From assembly GCA_900772845.1 (NCBI GenBank), contig CAAGSD010000054.1, positions 1 through 64,000 on the forward strand: 64,000 bases of DNA, given 5' to 3'. Of this stretch, positions 15,101 through 24,694 are shown one piece after another. A program made the translations under genes and the position numbers. This DNA comes from Lachnospiraceae bacterium. Its GTDB lineage: Bacteria > Bacillota > Clostridia > Lachnospirales > Lachnospiraceae. The notes beneath the pieces are model-generated. The model did no database searches. It saw only the letters and a program-made list of their open reading frames with translations, and had not been told where the DNA came from. Each line of letters starts with the position of its first letter. Within the stretch, counting starts at the first letter, position 1.

Positions 15101-17518
15101 ATGAAGAAAAAAGTAGGTATTATCATCAACTGTATCTGGATCGCCATACTGGTGGCCATTGGTGTTACGGACTGCTGGCACGGTTACCTCAATCCGGCGG
15201 GATATGTGTCGGATACGCATATGGTACATGCAGAGCCGTTTTTGTATGCCACGGACAATTCGGACGGAACAGCGAAGCTGTACCGCATTGCGGACGACGG
15301 AGAAGTAACGACAGTCGTTGAGGCGGATGGTGCCGGGAATGGATACCGGTGTGCCGGTATTCTGGCAGGACAAAATATATCGGTTCTGATGGAAGGGTGG
15401 TACACAGAGGATGGAGTGTCCGGGAATCAGTACAGGATTGTAGAATATACGCAGGATCTAACATGGATCTCCCGCAGCCTGCCGATCAGGCTGGAGGGAT
15501 ATGGCAGACTGACGGGATTCAGCGCAGATGATGGTGGATATTATCTGACAACTGTGGATGGAAACGGGAAAAGTGCATCCGTATACCGCATACCCAGGGA
15601 GGAAAGTCAAAATACAGCAGAAGAAACGGAGAAAACAGAGGAACCGTTGACTGTTGAACAGGTGACAATGACTGCCACGGCGGATGGTAGAGCAATCCTG
15701 CAGGCGAGATACCAGAGGGGAAAGATGCTTCTCTATCTGGATGACGGATCGGGTGCTGAGAACTTCGTGCCGGATGCAGAGATGATTGCACTGTTTCAGG
15801 GAAGACATTGTACTGTGAGACAGTATCTGGGCAGCCATATGGAATTGATATTCCGGTATGTGGTGATTCTGTTTTCCGGTCTGCTGCTCCTCGTTATTGT
15901 AGAGAATATCCTGCAGAAAAAGAGCAGACTGATCTGCATGATTGCAGCGATGGAAGCAGTGCTGCTGCTCCTTGTGGCGGGTAATGTTCTGTTTGCTTTT
16001 TGTATGGAATACAGGAAGGAAGCGGATAAATGCAAAGAACTTTCAACGGTATATCTGAAGGAAATGGCTGATAACGAAGCTTTCCAGGAGGCAGTTCCGG
16101 AAGATATGCGGGAATATCATACTTCGGGGGCTTATTATAAGCAGGATTATGAAATGAAAAAACTGCTCTACGGTAAAGACGTATCGGCGTATTTCCGTGA
16201 GGTATGTCTGGTGCGTGTAAACGACGGGACGATCATTGCGGGTACGGGCATCTGGAACGGACGTCCCATCGCAGAAATTTACACGGATGCGGCACAGCAG
16301 CTGGCTATCTGCGCTGTTAACGAAGGAAAATACCTGTCGGCAGAAGTGAAGATCGGGGAGAGGAAATATTTCCTCGGAAGTATGCCGACAGCCCAGGATG
16401 GTTATGCGCTGATGGGGGTGCTTTCCACGGATTTCATACTTTACCAGTGGAGAGATGTTCTCATCAGGGACAGCCTGGCCGGATTAGTGGTTTATGTGAT
16501 ACTGAGTGTGCTTGGGATTGCTTTTCTGACCGCCCAGTCCAGGGATATTGAGAAGCTGCGGAATGTAATGCTCCGGGTTGCCGGCGGCAGTGAGGATATT
16601 GAACGTCCGGATGTACATGGCAAAGATATGGAGAGCATGTGGAACAGCATCAATGAGACGGACAAAACACTGAAGAAGATGAATTACAGTAAACTTCAGA
16701 TTTTTGAGGCATATTATCGGTTTGCACCCAAGAATATCGAGAAACTCCTGGAGAAAAATTCCATCATGGAAGTAGCAAGCGGCGATGAGAGAAGGCTTGC
16801 GGGCAGCATGGCAATCGTAGGGATCGATCCGGCGGGGAAAGATACAACTCTTGAGAACCGCAACCGCTTTCTGGAGGCACTCGAAAGAAGACAGCGCAAA
16901 CAGGGAGGAATCACAGTATCCAGTGATGCCAGACTGTCGGTACTGAAACTGCTGTTTCCCACTGAAAAAGGAGATACGGTTCAGTTTGCTGTGGATCTGA
17001 TCAGAGATTTTCCGGAGAATGCATGCCGGAACTACATACCGGCCACTGTCTTCCTGTTCCACTCACAGTTTATATACGGCGTTGCGGGAACGGAGACCCA
17101 GTGTTTCCCGTTTTTGGACACTAGAGATGAGTTCCATCAGGACGAATATGCCGCATGGTTCGGAACCATGGGGCTCCGCATTGTGGTGACGGAGGAGATT
17201 ATGCAGAGCGGATGCGGGGATAAGGACACCCGCTATCTGGGATATATCAGTGCAAACAGTGGACAGGTAAAGTTGTATGAAGTACTGGATGCGTGTCCGA
17301 ACAGGGAGCGCATGGCGAAGCTTCGGACGAAGGAGAAATTTGAACAGGCATTGCAGCTGTTTTATCAGTATGATTTCTATCTGGCGAGAAGTACGTTCTC
17401 GGAGCTTTTGCGGGAACTGCCGGATGACAGGATTGCAAAGTGGTATCTGTTTACCTGCGAGAAACATCTGAATGAGGTACATGGCGAAACCATCGACTGT
17501 GGATTGCATTATGATTAG
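15101..17518 (+). CDS. Membrane sensor with degenerate class III cyclase-like domain
   Basis: The 805-residue protein has helices at about 5-22, 250-271, 278-300 and 456-477, leaving external domains at 30-245 (beta-rich) and 300-455 (Cache-like). The cytoplasmic end begins RFAPKNIEKLLE and later reads LGYISANSGQVKLYEVLDACP, the signatures that bracket adenylate/guanylate cyclase domains, and ends in a TPR-like segment. The first metal Asp (FxD in cyclases) is replaced in AIVGIDPAG, so catalysis is doubtful and a nucleotide- or partner-binding role is more likely. ATG at 15101 has GGAG 12 bases upstream; TTG at 15083 is an alternative. It follows the pseudokinase gene closely. Confidence 0.6.
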   Translation: MKKKVGIIINCIWIAILVAIGVTDCWHGYLNPAGYVSDTHMVHAEPFLYATDNSDGTAKLYRIADDGEVTTVVEADGAGNGYRCAGILAGQNISVLMEGWYTEDGVSGNQYRIVEYTQDLTWISRSLPIRLEGYGRLTGFSADDGGYYLTTVDGNGKSASVYRIPREESQNTAEETEKTEEPLTVEQVTMTATADGRAILQARYQRGKMLLYLDDGSGAENFVPDAEMIALFQGRHCTVRQYLGSHMELIFRYVVILFSGLLLLVIVENILQKKSRLICMIAAMEAVLLLLVAGNVLFAFCMEYRKEADKCKELSTVYLKEMADNEAFQEAVPEDMREYHTSGAYYKQDYEMKKLLYGKDVSAYFREVCLVRVNDGTIIAGTGIWNGRPIAEIYTDAAQQLAICAVNEGKYLSAEVKIGERKYFLGSMPTAQDGYALMGVLSTDFILYQWRDVLIRDSLAGLVVYVILSVLGIAFLTAQSRDIEKLRNVMLRVAGGSEDIERPDVHGKDMESMWNSINETDKTLKKMNYSKLQIFEAYYRFAPKNIEKLLEKNSIMEVASGDERRLAGSMAIVGIDPAGKDTTLENRNRFLEALERRQRKQGGITVSSDARLSVLKLLFPTEKGDTVQFAVDLIRDFPENACRNYIPATVFLFHSQFIYGVAGTETQCFPFLDTRDEFHQDEYAAWFGTMGLRIVVTEEIMQSGCGDKDTRYLGYISANSGQVKLYEVLDACPNRERMAKLRTKEKFEQALQLFYQYDFYLARSTFSELLRELPDDRIAKWYLFTCEKHLNEVHGETIDCGLHYD

Positions 17519-17531
17519 AGGATGAAGCTTT

Positions 17532-18752
17532 ATGAAAAGCAATAACATTTTTCAGGTTTTATGGGCATCGCTGACGGCGAAGATCACACCGATATTCACC
17601 AAAATCAAATTATGGACCAGCTGGAGCTTCATTAGAACAAGGGTCGTGGCACGCATCCGGGGGTTCTTTTCACGGATTTTCAATGTCAGGCCGAGAGACA
17701 AAAAGGATTATTACGAGGTCTTCGGCTGGCTGGTCAGCAAACGTCTTGCCTTTGCGATAGCGGTCGTCATAACGACCCTGAGTCTTATCTATCTGGTAAA
17801 CTTAAATCTGATCAGAGGAACCAGCACCAGTGGAACGGAGATTAAGAAATACAGCTATGATTCACTGCTCCTGCGTTTTGCGGAGGGACGCATACAGATC
17901 ACCGGAGAAGGCGGTTATCTCGCCTTCGAAGGAGATGTGGAGAAAGGATATGTAACAGGAAACGGTCAGCTTTACAACCGGACCGGAGTGATGGTGTATC
18001 AGGGGCAGTTTGAAAAGAACTGCTATGAGGGCACAGGCACGCAGTATTATGACGATGGTGTTATGCACTATCAGGGCCAGTTCAGCAATAATTTGTATCA
18101 GGGCACGGGAAAACTGTATAGAGACAACGGCTCTCTCTGGTATAACGGCGAATTTTCGCAGGGAATGATGGAAGGAGAGGGCGTTCTGTATGACGGAGGC
18201 AATAATGTGATTTTTCAGGGAAATTTTACGAAGGATCAGATCGTCTACAGTGATTTCCTGGGAAAGACTACCGCAGAGGCCTCCAAGGCTTATACCGGAA
18301 AGCGGGATCTGTACGAGGATGACGAGAATTTTGTGGTTGTCATGAAGGATATTGATGCAGTCTATGCAGGGACGCAGGATGCCAATGCATTGGACGGTGC
18401 GATCAAGGTTGGAACCGTCTATGTGCTGCGGGACAGCTTCCCTGTGGGAACGGAAAAGTTCAGTACCATAGAAGAACTGAAAAGCTATTTCGGCTCAGAG
18501 AATTACGATGGAAAATCGCTGATCACGATGCCGGAGGCGGTGTGCTTCAGCCAACTGTCCGGCGGCATGTCGACGGATGTGGTAACGGAACGCATTTATG
18601 ACGATTATTACCGTGTGACGGATTATGACGGGGAGAAGGAAGTATTTCTCTATTCGTTTGAGAAAAACGGTCTGATTTATACCTTTGTGGGACAGGATCA
18701 GCAGGGAACATTTTCCTATTACAGTATTACGGAGGCAGAAGGAGGAGCCTGA
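17532..18752 (+). CDS. Single-pass membrane protein with external MORN repeats
   Basis: The 406-residue protein has a basic amphipathic N-terminus, one membrane helix at about 72-93, and an outer region. Residues 125-235 contain about five MORN-type repeats (YQGQFEKNCYEGTGTQYY, YQGQFSNNLYQGTGKLYR, YNGEFSQGMMEGEGVLY). MORN repeats form a rigid beta hairpin scaffold. The rest is an unassigned beta-rich domain. It probably sits in the membrane with its repeats in the wall space. Its stop overlaps the next start in ATGA, so it is coupled to the TolC-like protein and may act with it. Confidence 0.7.
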   Translation: MKSNNIFQVLWASLTAKITPIFTKIKLWTSWSFIRTRVVARIRGFFSRIFNVRPRDKKDYYEVFGWLVSKRLAFAIAVVITTLSLIYLVNLNLIRGTSTSGTEIKKYSYDSLLLRFAEGRIQITGEGGYLAFEGDVEKGYVTGNGQLYNRTGVMVYQGQFEKNCYEGTGTQYYDDGVMHYQGQFSNNLYQGTGKLYRDNGSLWYNGEFSQGMMEGEGVLYDGGNNVIFQGNFTKDQIVYSDFLGKTTAEASKAYTGKRDLYEDDENFVVVMKDIDAVYAGTQDANALDGAIKVGTVYVLRDSFPVGTEKFSTIEELKSYFGSENYDGKSLITMPEAVCFSQLSGGMSTDVVTERIYDDYYRVTDYDGEKEVFLYSFEKNGLIYTFVGQDQQGTFSYYSITEAEGGA

Positions 18753-20818
18753 TGAAGAAAAACAGACTGACAGGGATCAAAAACAGAACATTGACGCTCC
18801 TTCTGGCAGTCTGTATGATCATCCCGGCGGGCTGGAGCATGGCTCCCCTGAACTGTAAGGCAGCAGAGGCGAAAACTCTGTCACTTACAGAGGCGAAAAA
18901 GCTTGCGGTGGCTAACAGCGATTCCTATGAGAAGGTAGAGAGCCAGCTTTCGGTAAAACAGGCATCTCTCAGCCAGGCATACCGGTCCATCCGGGAGAAA
19001 CAGAAGAATATGTCCACCTTCCGGTGGTCGCCTTTGTTATCTTTCAAGTTCCCGACGAAACCGGATCTGTCTGAGGCGTATGAATTCCAGTTCAAACCGA
19101 TAGAGATTCAGAGTGAGATCGACTCATTGGAGCATCAGCTGACTGATGTGGTGCTGGAGGAATATGAAAAGGTCAGCACACTTTTCGTGGATGCTGTGGT
19201 ACTGGAGGAGTCCATAAGATTTAACGAAAGCCGACTGGCTGTGTTCGAAGAACAGCTGGTCAAGGATAAGGCGAAGCTGAAATTCGGTGAAGCCAGCCAG
19301 AACGATATTGATATACTGAATACCAATATTACTTCCCTGCAGAACAAGATAGCCGAGGACAGACGCTCTTATGAACAGATTAAGAAAAAGCTGTCGGATG
19401 CAATCGGCATGGATGTGACAACGGGATACAGTTTTGAGAATCCTTTTGTGTCTGCGGAAATCTCAAGAATACAGTTGCAGGATCTGATACAATATACGCT
19501 GGATCATGACCAGAGTTATTATGATGTATGTATGTCTGAGAGTACTGCACTGATCAGCCTCCGCACCAATTATAATCTGATGAACGGACAGTACGGCAAC
19601 AAAATGAACTATATTTCGGGCTATGTGAATCAGGTGTATGCCGGGTCCAAGGTGAACAAGAAAGCATTTAAGAGTGCATATGAAGTTTTTTTGCAGAAGA
19701 TAGATGAACCATGGCAGGGAAAGAAGAAAATCCTGTTTATCAAAATTCCCAAGGAATGGTTCAAGGGAGCGATTTCCGGCATCCGTTATGTGGAGGATGA
19801 GCCATATGCCCTGTATGAAGCTGCGTTGGAATACGAGGATGCAAGACTTGAGCGTGAGAATGCGCAGAAGGATCTGACGGATGAAGTGACAGATACCTTT
19901 GAAAACTACGTCTCCCTTCGTAATGCTTATCTCGCAGCAGTGGAGGCAGTGAACAAAGCGGAAAAATCGCTGACGGCCGCAGAGAGCCTGAATAAGCTGG
20001 GTGAACTGACAAACGAGGAATTCACAACGGAAAAGGAAGACTACGAGGAACTGCAGAATGAGATGTTCTCCGCATTAGCCGATTACACCAAGACACTGTA
20101 TTCTTTTGACCGCCTTACCTGCGGCGGTGTGTCCATACTACTTGCAAACGCCGGTGCAGACCTGAAGGCGGGAGGCGAAGGCAACAGCTATGTGGAGACA
20201 GAGTACGAAAATGGTGCATATTATTATATGGAATCGATTGTCGAGCAGGAGCAGTTCCGGCTGAATGTCTATATTCCGGATGATTTCGGCGTGGAAGTCA
20301 CACATTTTGAACTCTGGTGCGACGGAAAACAGATCGGAGAGCGGACGGAGATCGATAAGAGCATTCGTCATCTGGCGCTCACGACAGAGAGTATTGATAA
20401 GGCCTTTATCCGGTTTTATAACGATACAGAGTTTGTCGATGACTGTGAGATCGACCCATCCCAACAGAGCGGCGAATTGCAGATCGTCAGCCAGTATACG
20501 GCTGTCGGCGGAAGCAGGGACAGAGAGCTTGGAGAGTATGTGCTCACGGTCAATGCGGCTACGGGGATTGCAACAGTGGAATTATCTCCAAGACAGGATA
20601 AAGAGATCACTTATTATAGGATCAGCACCTCTGATGGAGTGTATCTGACAGGGAACAGCTACTATAGTACAGAGAAGAGCTTCCGGTATTTGAGCCTTGT
20701 GGAGAATGACATTGCTGATCTGAAAATTGAGTTTTACGATGCATCAAAAAATAAGATATATGAAGGGCACTTTGAGACTGCGGGCAATAAGCTTATGGAA
20801 AACAGCACAGAAGGCTGA
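18752..20818 (+). CDS. Exported TolC-like coiled-coil protein
   Basis: The 688-residue protein has a signal peptide (TLLLAVCMIIPAGWSMA, predicted cleavage near residue 38) and then a long alpha-helical hairpin region. This starts with the TolC-family opening LSLTEAKKLAVANS and contains KFGEASQNDIDILNTNI, the pattern of outer-membrane efflux proteins. The last 180 residues are beta-rich and seem to contain two similar domains. In a bacterium without an outer membrane, such a protein would be surface-exposed and perhaps span the wall. It is coupled to the MORN gene (ATGA) and followed by another exported helical protein. Confidence 0.7.
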   Translation: MKKNRLTGIKNRTLTLLLAVCMIIPAGWSMAPLNCKAAEAKTLSLTEAKKLAVANSDSYEKVESQLSVKQASLSQAYRSIREKQKNMSTFRWSPLLSFKFPTKPDLSEAYEFQFKPIEIQSEIDSLEHQLTDVVLEEYEKVSTLFVDAVVLEESIRFNESRLAVFEEQLVKDKAKLKFGEASQNDIDILNTNITSLQNKIAEDRRSYEQIKKKLSDAIGMDVTTGYSFENPFVSAEISRIQLQDLIQYTLDHDQSYYDVCMSESTALISLRTNYNLMNGQYGNKMNYISGYVNQVYAGSKVNKKAFKSAYEVFLQKIDEPWQGKKKILFIKIPKEWFKGAISGIRYVEDEPYALYEAALEYEDARLERENAQKDLTDEVTDTFENYVSLRNAYLAAVEAVNKAEKSLTAAESLNKLGELTNEEFTTEKEDYEELQNEMFSALADYTKTLYSFDRLTCGGVSILLANAGADLKAGGEGNSYVETEYENGAYYYMESIVEQEQFRLNVYIPDDFGVEVTHFELWCDGKQIGERTEIDKSIRHLALTTESIDKAFIRFYNDTEFVDDCEIDPSQQSGELQIVSQYTAVGGSRDRELGEYVLTVNAATGIATVELSPRQDKEITYYRISTSDGVYLTGNSYYSTEKSFRYLSLVENDIADLKIEFYDASKNKIYEGHFETAGNKLMENSTEG

Positions 20819-20848
20819 AAATTTGCAGGCTGCTGAAAGGCATGGTGA

Positions 20849-23347
20849 ATGAGTATGAAGAAGGGGAAAAAGAAGAGGCTTAGAATATTTGCCGGAGTTC
20901 TGGCAGCACTGTTAGGTATTATGGGTGGACTGGAATACAGCCAGATCAATGCCTATGCGGTGCTGGACGAATCAACGGCAGTAAAGTACAGTACATTTTC
21001 ACTCACAAATACGGTGGAAAACGGTACCCTGTTCGTTGGAACTTATCTGATCCATATGACTGCCATGACGGATGAATTGTATGAAAAGGCACAGGAGAGT
21101 GCGGAAGATTCCGGTCAGTATAACATTTACTATAAATCGGAGCTGGCAAACGGTGAATGGTTCGACATTTCTTCCGCAGAAGGACTGGCAGATATCACGG
21201 ATGCGGCAGAGCCTGTGGAAACTGCGGAACTGGACGATCTCTGGGTGACGTTCTATGTGGGGGCGGACGGTATCGCACACAGTGCGAAGAACAGTGAGTC
21301 GGTCTGCATTTTTGACCAGCCCTCCCCCTATGATCTGTATCGGCTCCCGGAGCTGGAAGCATTGCGGAACCAGTATGACAACACTTACACTTCGGAAACA
21401 GAGGGAGCAGACAGATACTTTTATGATCAGCTGAAGGATTTCTTCGGACTGAATCTCAGAAACGCTGTGACGGATGAATGCGACAGGCAGATCAATCTCT
21501 TACAAGGAGTCTACAACGGGCTGCAACAGCAGGAAAAGAGTGAACAGGCGGAGATCCTGTATACACTGATGGGAAAGATTGACGCAAAGCGCCGGGCAGA
21601 AGTCTTCTATCAGCTGATGGAGGCGGAGGACAGCAGACTGAATCAGCTGCAGTCACTTCTGGGAGGTTCTGCTTACCATAAGGAAAATTACAATGATGAA
21701 CAGTTCGTGGCGAGTGCGGATCTCTCGGATGCGGTGGGAACGGCGATGGAGAGTTGTGAATCCAGCTATATCACCCATAGCGGCAATCAAATTGCAAATG
21801 ACGGAACGGTTCTCGGAGAGACAGAATATACGCTGTGTATGAGCATTTTGGAGAAAGCGGCGGGCGGAAATACCGATCTGGAAGAGGAACTGTTGAAATT
21901 GAAAAATCTGTACAGCATCAAAGATTCCATGATCAAGGATAAGGACAAGGAACTTACACTTCTGGAACAGGAGCTGATCCCTAAGGCAGAAGAAAGGCTT
22001 AAGAGTGCATTCTCCTCCGGTGCAGGACAGGAATACAATGCAGCGGTATCCCAGGGAAAGAGCAAAGAAGCATGTGACAAACTTCTGGAACTCCAGAAGA
22101 CGGAGCAGGATAAGATCTCTAATGAATACCGGTTTCTGCTTGAGGCAAAGACAGAGCGTATGGACAGTCAGGAAGCGGTGGACTATCTGTTTAGCAAGAT
22201 AGAGGAAATCGGGAATTGCTATAGCAATATAAGTGATGATGCCTATGCGGAAAATGCACAGTTGGGAGTAGATGCCTGTCTGTTGGAACTTCAGCAGCTT
22301 GCTCAGGGCGTAATCGACGGTGACAGCAGTATGCGCTCCACACTTTCCGGGCTGGAGAACGATAAGGAGAATACACAGACACTCAGAGATGCGGCACTGG
22401 ACAAGAACGATCTGGGACTTGCCAAAAAATATGATGCCATGCTGGATGCTATTGATGTGGAGATCGCAGCAGAGGAACAGCGGCTGGCTGCCCAGCTGAA
22501 CAGCAGCTCCGCAGTGGATCGGGCGAAGGCTATGACCCAGCTGGGAGACAAGACGAGGACGGCCAATGCAGCCAAGATACAGAATAATGCCAAGAAAAAG
22601 CTGGCAGAGGGTGATATGAGCGGCATTGTCGAGGCAGCGGATGCGCTGGCGGCACTGGGAGAGGAAGATGCTCTGAAAGATCTCATGTCAAGTATCGGCA
22701 CAGATGCCTCGGACGATGTCAGGAATGCATTGAGCTCCGCATTGCAGCAGGTACAGGGAAGCGGAAACAGCACGGAGAGCGGGAATGCGGCAGACGGCTT
22801 CGGACTGACCGGAGACGAACTCCTTGCCCTGCTTGAAAGTGCGTTGGGGGATTCCTTTGATAACATGAATGACAAGGATCAGGCGGCGGTGCTTGGAGCA
22901 CTTGGCCTGTTTGGAGCCGAGGGCTCTTCGGAAGCGGGGACTCTGGCTGTGGACTGTATGAGGAATGGAAATAAGAACTTGTTTGTCAGATACTCCGGTT
23001 CGGGAGCAGAGAAATACATTTCCGCACAGACCATCGGCAGGGTGACAGATTTCAGATACATATACAGTGCAAGCAGAAGAGATGCGGTGCTTTCCGGCAG
23101 TGGCAAAACCTACCGCTACAGTGTGGGAAGCAGCGAGGTAAGACTTACCGACGGCACCATAGAGCAGATGTCTTCGGAGACGGTACTACAGGGCAATGTG
23201 GCATATATTCCGGAGGAAGCTGGCAGCAAATATTTCGGCTGTAGTGTGATCTACATAGAGGGAACGGAGTATGCTGTCTGCGTTACAGAGGGCATGGAAG
23301 CCACGGTAGAGCAGCTTTTGGAAAAACTGAAAGGGGGGACGGATTAA
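20849..23347 (+). CDS. Exported helical protein with C-terminal stalk-like domain
   Basis: This 832-residue protein has a signal or anchor helix at 11-35, a beta domain to about 140, a very long alpha-helical region (190-620), a Gly/Ser linker, and a C-terminal domain (VRYSGSGAEKYISAQTIGRV to the end). That domain resembles copper-amine-oxidase N-terminal-like modules of Gram-positive surface proteins. No enzymatic motif is present. It is probably a structural element of the cell surface or of the CIS docking complex. Start ATG at 20849 with AAAGG; the stop overlaps the DUF4255 start (TAATG), linking the envelope block directly to the particle block. Confidence 0.6.
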   Translation: MSMKKGKKKRLRIFAGVLAALLGIMGGLEYSQINAYAVLDESTAVKYSTFSLTNTVENGTLFVGTYLIHMTAMTDELYEKAQESAEDSGQYNIYYKSELANGEWFDISSAEGLADITDAAEPVETAELDDLWVTFYVGADGIAHSAKNSESVCIFDQPSPYDLYRLPELEALRNQYDNTYTSETEGADRYFYDQLKDFFGLNLRNAVTDECDRQINLLQGVYNGLQQQEKSEQAEILYTLMGKIDAKRRAEVFYQLMEAEDSRLNQLQSLLGGSAYHKENYNDEQFVASADLSDAVGTAMESCESSYITHSGNQIANDGTVLGETEYTLCMSILEKAAGGNTDLEEELLKLKNLYSIKDSMIKDKDKELTLLEQELIPKAEERLKSAFSSGAGQEYNAAVSQGKSKEACDKLLELQKTEQDKISNEYRFLLEAKTERMDSQEAVDYLFSKIEEIGNCYSNISDDAYAENAQLGVDACLLELQQLAQGVIDGDSSMRSTLSGLENDKENTQTLRDAALDKNDLGLAKKYDAMLDAIDVEIAAEEQRLAAQLNSSSAVDRAKAMTQLGDKTRTANAAKIQNNAKKKLAEGDMSGIVEAADALAALGEEDALKDLMSSIGTDASDDVRNALSSALQQVQGSGNSTESGNAADGFGLTGDELLALLESALGDSFDNMNDKDQAAVLGALGLFGAEGSSEAGTLAVDCMRNGNKNLFVRYSGSGAEKYISAQTIGRVTDFRYIYSASRRDAVLSGSGKTYRYSVGSSEVRLTDGTIEQMSSETVLQGNVAYIPEEAGSKYFGCSVIYIEGTEYAVCVTEGMEATVEQLLEKLKGGTD

Positions 23348-23943
23348 TGGCAGATTATCCCATTATAGCGGATGTCAGTTCTTATATTGTAAAAACACTC
23401 AGGCAGAAGATGTGTCCGGAGCCGATTCCGTCACCGAACAATATAGAGATTTCTTCACCGGCAGATCAAGACGTAGACTATATCGTCGGCCTGTATCTGT
23501 ATGATATACAGGAGGAGGCACTTGTCTCACAGCCTCCCTTTATTCAGAAAGGCAGGGTACAGCTTTCCAAGCCGCCTAAACCATATGGATTATACTATAT
23601 GGTTTTTATCAACGGATCCTCCCAGATGGGACTAAAGGCTCCGGATATACAAAAGATCATCGGAAGAGTGGCACAGATTGTCAACGACAACAGTTCTGTT
23701 CTTCCAAATCAGCTGCAGTCATGGATAGACACGCAGGAACCTCCTATTGTACTGTCTCAGGCGAAGATAAGTCTGGAGGAAAAGGTGAGGGTGTGGCAGG
23801 CGATCAATAAACCCTATCAGGTCAGCCTGTTCTATAAGGCGGCACCCGTATTCTTATCCAGTGAGCTTGTAATCGACACACCTCGTGTCGTGGATGCGAG
23901 CTTTGGACTGCATATTGCATCAGAGGAAAGGGGGAAGGAGTAA
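23347..23943 (+). CDS. DUF4255/Pvc16-like sheath-terminus (cap) protein
   Basis: The 198-residue protein begins with the DUF4255 pattern (YPIIADVSSYIVKTLRQKM, EISSPADQDVDYIVGLYLYD, and RKGRVQL-like SQPPFIQKGRVQLSK). Its homologues Pvc16 and Afp16 terminate the tube/sheath at the distal end. Length is typical for the core domain. It is translationally coupled to the exported protein before it and is 3 bases from the next gene. This is one of the diagnostic CIS genes of the window. Confidence 0.9.
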   Translation: MADYPIIADVSSYIVKTLRQKMCPEPIPSPNNIEISSPADQDVDYIVGLYLYDIQEEALVSQPPFIQKGRVQLSKPPKPYGLYYMVFINGSSQMGLKAPDIQKIIGRVAQIVNDNSSVLPNQLQSWIDTQEPPIVLSQAKISLEEKVRVWQAINKPYQVSLFYKAAPVFLSSELVIDTPRVVDASFGLHIASEERGKE

Positions 23944-23946
23944 CAG

Positions 23947-24684
23947 GTGGAAAAGAACGAAATCCGTTATACACTGGATCTTCTGGTACGGCTGATCGAC
24001 ACGACCACGGGGATGATTGTAACGGAAAGAGATGTTCATTTTCGGAGAAATGGCAAGAAGGTGCAGCCGGTTCAGAGAGGAAACGGAAATTATGTATTCC
24101 TGAATACCGGAAGAGAAGATTGTGACCTTGATGTAGAGGTTTTCGATTTTGAAGCTGCACATACAGAGATCCGTTATGAAGAACTCGACAATTTTCTGCC
24201 CATCAAGGACGTGTTCCTGATACCGTCAGAGAACACAGCAAAAGGAGAGGCAGTACTCTCCCTGACCGGACACCTTTCAGGGCTGGAGGCAATAGAAGCT
24301 GTCAGATTGGGAAGGTCATATTGCTCAGTAAAGAGTTTCGATGCGAGAAAGCGCATCATGAATCTTTTCAAGGCAAACGGACCGGGCATGGAGGAGACCC
24401 GCTACGGTCTGATCCATGCGGACAGTATGACATTTGAAGCGTTTGACGTGGAGAAGGTCGTAAGTCCTGTATCTCTGAAACTAAGAGAAACGCTCCAGGA
24501 GGAATTCCGGGAAAATGCACCGATCACCCGCATTGTCCATGGCAGGACGGATGCACGGGGAAATTACCTGCTGCGGGTAAGAGATGACGGAACAAATCTG
24601 AAATATCTTGTCAGATATGTTGTTTCGGGAAAACCGCAATTTCAGGTGGTGGATTTTCATCAGCCGGAAGTACAACTAAAATAA
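23947..24684 (+). CDS. CIS-associated protein with carboxypeptidase-regulatory-like domain
   Basis: The 245-residue soluble protein starts at GTG 23947 behind AAGGAG. The first 85 residues resemble a carboxypeptidase-regulatory/transthyretin-like beta sandwich (LLVRLIDTTTGMIVTERDVH, GNYVFLNTGRED). The rest has no known domain. Genes encoding such a domain often sit next to DUF4255 in CIS loci, so a structural or adaptor role at the cap is a reasonable inference. Confidence 0.55.
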   Translation: MEKNEIRYTLDLLVRLIDTTTGMIVTERDVHFRRNGKKVQPVQRGNGNYVFLNTGREDCDLDVEVFDFEAAHTEIRYEELDNFLPIKDVFLIPSENTAKGEAVLSLTGHLSGLEAIEAVRLGRSYCSVKSFDARKRIMNLFKANGPGMEETRYGLIHADSMTFEAFDVEKVVSPVSLKLRETLQEEFRENAPITRIVHGRTDARGNYLLRVRDDGTNLKYLVRYVVSGKPQFQVVDFHQPEVQLK

Positions 24685-24694
24685 AGGAGGAGAT

